11,729 nucleotides of DNA from an uncultured Lentisphaeria bacterium. GTDB lineage: Bacteria; Verrucomicrobiota; Lentisphaeria; JABSQK01; CAJWLW01. Positions 6,880 through 11,729 of the stretch are shown here, one piece after another. The first letter of the stretch is position 1; each line of letters begins with the position of its first letter. The position numbers were made by a program, and so were the translations under genes. The notes beneath the pieces are model-generated. The model worked only from the letters and a program-made list of their open reading frames with translations. It made no database searches and was not told the origin of the DNA. The stretch is from the NCBI GenBank assembly GCA_913042885.1, contig CAJWLW010000132.1:1-11729 (forward strand), in the 5' to 3' direction.

Positions 6880-6960
6880 ATGATCCAAATCCAATATCTT
6901 GACGCTGCTCCCGAACTGACGGGTGATGTTTCGTCCGATGCCCGAGACACTGGCCGTTGA
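6880..6960 (+). pseudogene. Sialidase-fold copy 2, 5' remnant
   Basis: ATG 6880 opens with 'MIQIQYLDAAPELTGDV', almost identical to copy 3 (one change in 17 residues). Homology runs to about codon 21 (base ~6942), then the sequence departs and stops with TGA at 6958-6960. This is the severed N-terminus of another array member; the matching C-terminus lies after the glycoside hydrolase gene at ~9247-9411. The preceding bases (AAAGAAAATGAACCG) match the pre-start sequence of copies 3 and 4. A 26-residue leader peptide could still be translated. Confidence 0.88.
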
Positions 6961-6977
6961 AACCCTATATGACTGGC

Positions 6978-7011
6978 GCTGTACACGTAAAGACGGTCAT
7001 GCTGTACACGT
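6978..7011 (+). repeat. Pair of 11-bp direct repeats before the glycoside hydrolase gene
   Basis: GCTGTACACGT occurs at 6978-6988 and 7001-7011, spaced 23 bp start to start (about two helical turns). It is just 5' of the ribosome-binding site and inside the ~80-base segment that belongs to neither copy 2 nor the hydrolase. It could be a paired regulator site; function not shown. Confidence 0.45.
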
Positions 7012-7015
7012 GGAG
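7012..7015 (+). promoter_or_regulatory. Shine-Dalgarno selecting ATG 7022
   Basis: GGAG followed by six bases and then ATG. It supports 7022 as the start rather than the in-frame ATGs at 6923 and 6926. Confidence 0.55.
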
Positions 7016-7021
7016 ACAATC

Positions 7022-9250
7022 ATGAAAGTTACTCAGATCCTGGTCGGCACGAACTGCCATCCGCAAGTCCGCCGCGCGGCGCGCGATCTGGGCAGATATT
7101 TGAATAAACTGTTCGGCATGAATCCCGCCGTCCGCGCCCATCCAGGACGAGGTCGCGGCCTGACGATCCAGCTTCAGGTCCAAAAGGGGCACGAGCTCAG
7201 TGATCAGGGCTATGCCTTCGAACCCGACGGCCAGACATTCCGGATCGTCGGCGGATCGCCCACGGCTGCGGTGTGGGGAGTTTATGAACTGGCGGAGTTC
7301 TGGGGCGTGCGATTCCTGCTGCACGGAGACGTGTTGCCAGATGCGCCAGGACGCTTGCGATTCCCGGGGCCCGCGACGCGCGAACCCCTGATCCAACAGA
7401 GAGGCTTCCGGACCTACAACGACTGGCCGAACACGCCATGCCAATGGTCGCTCAAGCAGGTCGAGCCGCTGCTCGATCAGCTCGTGAAGATGAGATTCAA
7501 CGAAATCTTGATCGTGCAGCGTCCCTATGACCCGTTCGTCCACATCGAATGGCGAGGTGCGAAAAAGAACAAGGCGCTGGTCAATTACGGCTATCGCTTC
7601 CCGATCCGCAAGGACTGGATTGGTTACGAGCTGTTCAAGCACTCTGGTGACACCCGGCGCGGCGAGTTCGGAAACTCTGATCTGGCATTTTGCGATGGCT
7701 ACGAAGCCACGATCCGAGCCGGGAAGACCTACCTCCGTGGATTATGCCGAATGGCCCACGCACGCGGCATAAAGGTTAATGCCATGGTGGTGTTCACCGA
7801 CTTCCCCGAACCAATCAAGAACAAGCTGGTCGCCATCAGCGACCGAAAGTTTCTGCGCCGGCCCGACCCCGGTCCCGTCTCCGCCCTGCGCTATGGCGAG
7901 TGGACCGAGGGCATGACCAAGGATATGGCGCGATGCATGACGATTCGCAATCCCGAGTACCTCGCCCTGCTGCAGCACAGCCTTCAGACACATCTTGAAG
8001 CATTTGCCCCGTGCGATTATCTCATTCTCGGGACGAGCGAATTTCGCCAGACGGGAGCCGATGTACGATTTGCCTGGGACCAGCTCGACCGCAAATACGG
8101 GATCAGCGCCATTGCCACGTTCGACCAGGTCGTCAAGGAAGCACGCCGCAACGCCGAATTCACACCCGCGCGGGCCGAGTCAGAACTGATGTCCGACATC
8201 TGCACGCTCTGGGTCTTTGATCATTTACTCAATGAACGGGCGCCCAAACCGGGACGTCGTGCCCCGACACTTATTCCCAGCGGCTTGAGCGTTGAGCTGC
8301 ATCGATTTCTGCCGAAGATTTTTCGCTCCGGATCGCGCTATCTCGCATCCATGGGATACATGCCGTCCTACGCCATCAAGCGGGCCGACACGCTCGCGTC
8401 CGCGCGCGACGGCGACTTGAAGTTCGCGATGGTCTTGTCCACCGAGGATGACAACATCGGCATCGTGCCGCAGTTCTCCGGCCCGTCAGTCAAGGGTATG
8501 GCCGATCTGATCCGGAAAAATCACATGCACGGGTTCATCACCCGACAGTTTTCCCACAGCAAACTCCTGCCGGCGGTCCATTTCCTCGCGCATGCGTCCT
8601 GGGAACGCGGTTTGACCCTGAAGAAGTCCTACGAACATCAGTTCGCACCGATCTGTGGGCCGCGGGCGTTGGGGCCACTGCTGGAGGCCTTCTCCATCCT
8701 CCAGCGACTCACGACCCAGATGCACCGGAACACAGACTGCGTCAGCTTCATCTCGGTGGCGGTCATCGCCGGATGGTGGAAGGTACCCACGCGTTCGGAA
8801 TTGACCGGTATCAGGAAGGACCTCGTTCGGTTTGAGAAGCTCCGCCGCACTTTTGCCAAGGCGGCACTTCTCCTGTCCGAGGCGGCGCGACTCTCCAGGC
8901 CGCCGGGCCGCCCGGTCGTGCATGCCCTGGCCCGCCAGGCCGAGTTTGCCGACCACTGGATGGCCGGGCGGATTGCCATGCGGCGTGCCTCGGAATGGGC
9001 TGCCACGGCGGCCGACGCCCAGAAGCAACGAAATGTCCCCCAGTATGCCGAGGCGACCGACGCCGTCGAATCTAATCTGCACGAAGCCCACGCCTTGTTC
9101 ACTCGAGCCACCGAAACCTGGGCCGATTGCGTCGAGGACCGCTGTGACCTGGGAGTCCTCGCGGCCTTGAACCACTACGCACTTGACACGATGACCGCCA
9201 TACACAAACTGGCAAAGCTGAATGCGATTTCCTGGACAATCAACGCGTGA
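7022..9250 (+). CDS. Putative glycoside hydrolase with GH20/GH67-type N-terminal domain (alpha-glucuronidase-like)
   Basis: A 742-residue protein. Residues ~1-120 form the zincin-like 'GH20b' domain also seen in GH20 hexosaminidases and GH67/GH115 glucuronidases; 'GGSPTAAVWGVYELAEFWGV' (77-96) is diagnostic. A TIM barrel follows (~127-530): 'LVKMRFNEILIV' (154-165), 'CRMAHARGIKVNAMVVFTD' (242-260), 'CDYLILGTSEF' (331-341) with E340 as a candidate acid, and 'VLSTEDDNIG' (471-480) with a second acidic cluster. The barrel ends 'AVHFLAHASWERGLTLKKSY', typical of this group. The last ~170 residues are helical. No exact family or substrate can be named; a uronosidase or hexosaminidase role is inferred. 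ATG 7022 is chosen because GGAG lies 6 bases upstream; the frame is open to 6923 but that extension has no family similarity. No signal peptide. It sits exactly between the two halves of sialidase-fold copy 2. Confidence 0.82.
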   Translation: MKVTQILVGTNCHPQVRRAARDLGRYLNKLFGMNPAVRAHPGRGRGLTIQLQVQKGHELSDQGYAFEPDGQTFRIVGGSPTAAVWGVYELAEFWGVRFLLHGDVLPDAPGRLRFPGPATREPLIQQRGFRTYNDWPNTPCQWSLKQVEPLLDQLVKMRFNEILIVQRPYDPFVHIEWRGAKKNKALVNYGYRFPIRKDWIGYELFKHSGDTRRGEFGNSDLAFCDGYEATIRAGKTYLRGLCRMAHARGIKVNAMVVFTDFPEPIKNKLVAISDRKFLRRPDPGPVSALRYGEWTEGMTKDMARCMTIRNPEYLALLQHSLQTHLEAFAPCDYLILGTSEFRQTGADVRFAWDQLDRKYGISAIATFDQVVKEARRNAEFTPARAESELMSDICTLWVFDHLLNERAPKPGRRAPTLIPSGLSVELHRFLPKIFRSGSRYLASMGYMPSYAIKRADTLASARDGDLKFAMVLSTEDDNIGIVPQFSGPSVKGMADLIRKNHMHGFITRQFSHSKLLPAVHFLAHASWERGLTLKKSYEHQFAPICGPRALGPLLEAFSILQRLTTQMHRNTDCVSFISVAVIAGWWKVPTRSELTGIRKDLVRFEKLRRTFAKAALLLSEAARLSRPPGRPVVHALARQAEFADHWMAGRIAMRRASEWAATAADAQKQRNVPQYAEATDAVESNLHEAHALFTRATETWADCVEDRCDLGVLAALNHYALDTMTAIHKLAKLNAISWTINA

Positions 9251-9441
9251 AGCACATGATCGTGCCCGATAATTTCCTGTCCTGCGACGACGAACGCTGG
9301 GTCCACGGTCTCTGCGGCTACCTGGGTTCGACGCGGTTGCCGGACGGATCAATCCTCACCGGCTACGGTAACGGCTTCACCGGCGGCGCGCTGATCCGCC
9401 GGAAACCTTCAGGCGGTCTCGTTATACTGCCCCACGGATGA
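9247..9441 (+). pseudogene. Sialidase-fold copy 2, 3' remnant (stop codon lost)
   Basis: A 64-codon frame starting at GTG 9247, whose first bases overlap the TGA of the glycoside hydrolase (GTGA). Its ~52 homologous residues align with the last ~52 of copies 1 and 3: 'LPDGSILTGYGNGFTGGALI' matches 'MPDGSILTGYGNYLAGGVLI' and 'LSDGSILTGYFNTYTGGVLI'. The Asp boxes and the rest of the propeller are absent. The ancestral stop (CCT TGA in copy 3) is CCT TCA at 9406-9411, extending the frame ten residues to TGA 9439-9441. Several normally conserved positions have changed (for example EHW to ERW, GHLSS to GYLGS), as expected for a gene no longer under selection. Translation by coupling is possible but probably gives no functional product. 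Confidence 0.88.
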
Positions 9442-9509
9442 CATGGCCCGCCGGGCGGTCGCATCGACTTTATCTTGTACGCATACCACTCAAACAAAGC
9501 AGATGAACC
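9412..9509 (+). repeat. Array spacer repeat, unit A (after copy 2)
   Basis: This 98-base spacer, between the old stop position of copy 2 and ATG of copy 3, is homologous to 11580-11677 after copy 3. Shared blocks include GTTATACTGCCCC, ACATGGCCCGCCGG and GCATCGAC, and the TGAACC just before ATG. It shows that the spacer was duplicated with the gene. TATACT within it resembles a -10 box, but no convincing -35 is spaced correctly. No terminator with a T-run is seen. Confidence 0.85.
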
Positions 9510-11579
9510 ATGATCCAGATCCAATATCTTGACGCTGCTCTCGAACTGACCGGTGATGTTTCGACCGGTACCTGGGCAAACCTGTTGTGGCACGAACAGT
9601 TCACACCCCCAGGTCAGCCTGGTGCCGAGTCGGTACCCGGGACGGCGTTTGCAATGGCCCATGACGGCAACATCCTTTATGTCGCCGTGAGGTGTAACGC
9701 CCGACCCGGAATAACCCCAGAGGAACTTGCCAGAGAACACGTGCAAATCCAGCTCGATCCCGAATGCAGCGGAGAGCGCTCGGGAACTTTTGTCTGCTAC
9801 ATAGACGGTAAGGCTTCGTCATCGATGGAACTTCAAGCCGGAGGGAAGGAAGGGTGGACCGGCGAGATCGGTTATGACGTCCTACTGCAGGAGGGGCAAT
9901 GGTCGATGGTTCTAAAAGTTCCGCTCAGCCAGCTGGTCCACTTTGAGGACGGGTTATCTCGAATTCAATTCATGGTGGCCCGTGTGTTTGGACATGGTGG
10001 TGATAGTAGTGATGTGCGTTCGTTGTGCCATCCGGCTGTGGACGAGCCACAATTCTGGATTCCCCGTAACGCGATCGGCCAAGCGGTGTTTGAACGCCCG
10101 GAGTTACTCGAAGCATTTGCCTGGTCTATTCGGCATTCCGGGAGTGGACAAATAGTCCAGCAGAATGGCAACACGGTAGTCCAACAGAATGTCATGGCGA
10201 CTAATTCCTCCACGGGCCAGCGCAATGTGGAGTTGCGCGTTGGGCTTGCGTTGCCCCGCCAGTCACCCGCGTCACTGCTGAAAAGCAGCCTGAACGTCGA
10301 TGCCGGCCAATCGTCGATCAACAGCATCGAACTTCCCATACCGGCAGGATTCAAATATGGATTCATCCATATGTCGTTACACGAACCAGAGACAGGCCGC
10401 TGCCTCAGTGAGAATCGGAGTGTCGTTGAGTCTGAGCAACTTTCCTGGAAAGAGCATTTCATCAAGCGCGGCGATGGCAATGGCGGTTACACCTGTCTCC
10501 GAGCAGAGCAGCAAATATTGCCACGATATCAAGGGCGCCTGATCGTTCCGTACGGCCTGGCCACCATGGACAATGGCGAGGTCATTTGCGCCGCCACGGC
10601 CGGTGCTTACGCCGACGGGAGACCCCGTGCGAAACCGCCGGAACAGACTCTGATCACCACCAGTCGTGACAACGGAGCGACATGGGCCAGCTACACCGTG
10701 CTGGACGACGTGCACGCCCGCCCCATGATGTTAGCCTACCTCGGCCAGGGTGTCGTCACCTTCGACTCAGGAGACACAACCGGGCAATTCCGGTTTTTCA
10801 GTCACGACTACGGCCGCACGTGGGACGAGCGGGTCACTGTGCCACCGGCGCCGAACGGCCTGGCCATGGGCTTTGAAGGCAGCCCGTTGGTCGATCGCGA
10901 TGCGCAGGGAAATGCCATCCGAATCGCGCAGACCGGACAAACCGTCGAAGGCGCCGCGCCGTACTGGAAGATCAACGAGTACATACGCTGGTCGGACGAC
11001 GGCGGACGCACGTGGCCCAAAGTCGACAGCCCCCAGGCATGGCGCACCACCGAGACGCATAACGGAAAAACGTACGAACTGTGCTGTGGTGAAGGATCGC
11101 TGGCGCGTGCGGCCAACGGTTGGTTGGTAGCGGCACTGCGCACCTGGGTGCCGGTGCAGTTCCACGACCACCCGTACTTCGACGACAACCTGGAAGGAAC
11201 CTCCGTTTCTATTTCCAAAGACGACGGAGTCACGTGGTCACCGCTGCAAATGATATTCGAAGGTGGACGGCACCATCCCACGCTGCTCTGCATGCCCGGC
11301 GGTGACCTGGTCATGGTCGTCATCCGCCGGATTGATTTCCGCAATGGCGAACTCGTCAGCTATCGGCGCGGGTGCGATGCGATCATCAGCAGTGATCACG
11401 GCGAGACATGGGACCTGGAACGCCTGGTTGTGCTCGATGATGTCGCATACTGCGACGGTGAACATTGGACCAGCGGTGAATGCGGTCACCTGAGTTCGAC
11501 ACTGCTCTCGGACGGATCTATCCTGACCGGCTACTTCAATACCTATACCGGCGGCGTGCTGATCCGCTGGAAACCTTGA
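9510..11579 (+). CDS. Sialidase-fold (BNR/Asp-box) protein with N-terminal CBM9/DOMON-like domain, copy 3
   Basis: An intact 689-residue paralog of copy 1. The CBM9/DOMON-like part is residues ~1-205 ('TWANLLWHEQF' 21-31, 'DGNILYVAVRC' 52-62, 'VLKVPLSQL' 134-142). The propeller (~325-689) has five Asp boxes at 385-392, 431-438, 495-502, 569-576 and 627-634. The candidate catalytic region 'GEGSLARAANGWLVAALRT' (527-545) keeps the Glu (E528) and Arg (R544) seen in copy 1, and 'SYRRGCDA' (617-624) is shared. The propeller halves of the two paralogs are far more alike than the N-terminal halves. Copy 3 is ten residues longer, with extra residues around 'YADGRPRAKPPE' before the first Asp box and a different Gly/Ser-rich insert near 161-168. 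No signal peptide. The start is fixed by strong conservation of 'MIQIQYLDAA' in all copies; the SD is weak. Function and substrate as uncertain as for copy 1. Confidence 0.88.
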   Translation: MIQIQYLDAALELTGDVSTGTWANLLWHEQFTPPGQPGAESVPGTAFAMAHDGNILYVAVRCNARPGITPEELAREHVQIQLDPECSGERSGTFVCYIDGKASSSMELQAGGKEGWTGEIGYDVLLQEGQWSMVLKVPLSQLVHFEDGLSRIQFMVARVFGHGGDSSDVRSLCHPAVDEPQFWIPRNAIGQAVFERPELLEAFAWSIRHSGSGQIVQQNGNTVVQQNVMATNSSTGQRNVELRVGLALPRQSPASLLKSSLNVDAGQSSINSIELPIPAGFKYGFIHMSLHEPETGRCLSENRSVVESEQLSWKEHFIKRGDGNGGYTCLRAEQQILPRYQGRLIVPYGLATMDNGEVICAATAGAYADGRPRAKPPEQTLITTSRDNGATWASYTVLDDVHARPMMLAYLGQGVVTFDSGDTTGQFRFFSHDYGRTWDERVTVPPAPNGLAMGFEGSPLVDRDAQGNAIRIAQTGQTVEGAAPYWKINEYIRWSDDGGRTWPKVDSPQAWRTTETHNGKTYELCCGEGSLARAANGWLVAALRTWVPVQFHDHPYFDDNLEGTSVSISKDDGVTWSPLQMIFEGGRHHPTLLCMPGGDLVMVVIRRIDFRNGELVSYRRGCDAIISSDHGETWDLERLVVLDDVAYCDGEHWTSGECGHLSSTLLSDGSILTGYFNTYTGGVLIRWKP

Positions 11580-11677
11580 GGCGGTCTCGCGTTATACTGC
11601 CCCCCGGGCAACATGGCCCGCCGGACGGTTGCATCGACATCGTCATGCACACCATGTCTTGAACAAGGAATTGAACC
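11580..11677 (+). repeat. Array spacer repeat, unit B (after copy 3)
   Basis: A 98-base spacer homologous to 9412-9509. It includes a short CGGGC/GCCCG stem around 'AACATG' that the other unit does not preserve, so a conserved hairpin is unlikely. It ends AAGGAATTGAACC before ATG 11678, giving copy 4 a better Shine-Dalgarno (AAGGAA) than copy 3. Confidence 0.85.
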
Positions 11678-11729
11678 ATGATCCCGATCCAATATCTTGA
11701 CGCTGCTCCTGAACTGACGAGCGATGTTT
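11678..11729 (+). CDS. Sialidase-fold protein, copy 4 (5' end only, truncated by window edge)
   Basis: ATG 11678 begins 'MIPIQYLDAAPELTSDV', differing from copy 2's first 17 residues at two positions. The 17 complete codons and the preceding AAGGAA-N8-ATG show that a further tandem member begins here. Nothing can be said about its completeness beyond the window. Confidence 0.88.
   Translation, partial: MIPIQYLDAAPELTSDV

Noticed and set aside
6923..7021. Extension of the hydrolase to an ATG at 6923
   Set aside because: It overlaps the copy 2 5' remnant in a different frame, and GGAG correctly spaced before ATG 7022 supports the shorter form.
6880..9250. Mobile-element insertion into copy 2
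   Set aside because: No transposase, terminal inverted repeats or target-site duplication is visible at either junction, and about 1.85 kb of the paralog is missing rather than merely interrupted.
8486..9352. 288-codon minus-strand frame opposite the hydrolase 3' end
   Set aside because: It spans the hydrolase C-terminus and the paralog remnant, two unrelated + strand sequences, so it cannot be a conserved gene.
11580..11640. Intrinsic terminator after copy 3
   Set aside because: There is a short CGGGC/GCCCG stem, but no T-run follows and the other spacer copy does not preserve the stem.
1..11729. CRISPR arrays, tRNA or rRNA genes, phage or defence genes
   Set aside because: No short regularly spaced repeats, cloverleaf-like sequences or recognisable defence or phage proteins were seen.

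Overview
This window looks like a bacterial chromosomal segment of fairly high G+C content (around 60% by eye, not calculated), with every intact gene on the + strand. The gene families are a PhyH-type dioxygenase, a FAH-superfamily hydratase, a class V PLP enzyme, intracellular sialidase-fold (BNR) proteins and an alpha-glucuronidase-like glycoside hydrolase. This mix recalls uncultured, polysaccharide-using lineages such as Poribacteria, Latescibacterota or the planctomycete/Lentisphaerae groups. That is an inference from gene content; no marker gene is present to confirm it. No rRNA, tRNA, CRISPR array, transposase or integrase was seen.

Layout. Bases 3-263 hold what may be the 3' end of a gene entering from the left. 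A PhyH-family Fe(II)/2-oxoglutarate dioxygenase (449-1216) and a 2-keto-4-pentenoate hydratase-like enzyme (1332-2144) follow. Bases 2145-2633 carry a truncated, frameshifted minus-strand remnant of an SMP-30/gluconolactonase gene. A likely two-gene operon comes next: a cysteine-rich small protein resembling L-2-amino-thiazoline-4-carboxylate hydrolases (2634-3146) and a class V aminotransferase-fold PLP enzyme (3162-4307). Bases 4308-4798 hold only short, possibly decayed reading frames, the first resembling an aldehyde dehydrogenase N-terminus.

The right 60% is the most interesting part. It is a tandem array of a large two-part protein: an N-terminal CBM9/DOMON-like beta domain plus a sialidase-type propeller with five Asp boxes. 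Copy 1 (4799-6838) and copy 3 (9510-11579) are intact, and copy 4 starts at 11678 and runs off the window. Copy 2 survives only as its first ~21 codons (from 6880) and its last ~52 codons (to ~9411). A complete 742-residue glycoside-hydrolase-like gene (7022-9250) occupies exactly the missing middle and ends in a 4-base GTGA overlap with the 3' remnant. The ~98-base spacers after copies 2 and 3 are themselves homologous, so the duplicated unit is about 2.17 kb of gene plus spacer.

Working together: the sialidase-fold proteins and the glycoside hydrolase probably act on a glycan or uronic-acid-containing oligosaccharide. None has a visible signal peptide, so the site is probably cytoplasmic. 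The left half holds small-molecule oxidation, hydration and PLP chemistry. Several partial genes show that this locus has been reshaped by duplication, recombination and decay.
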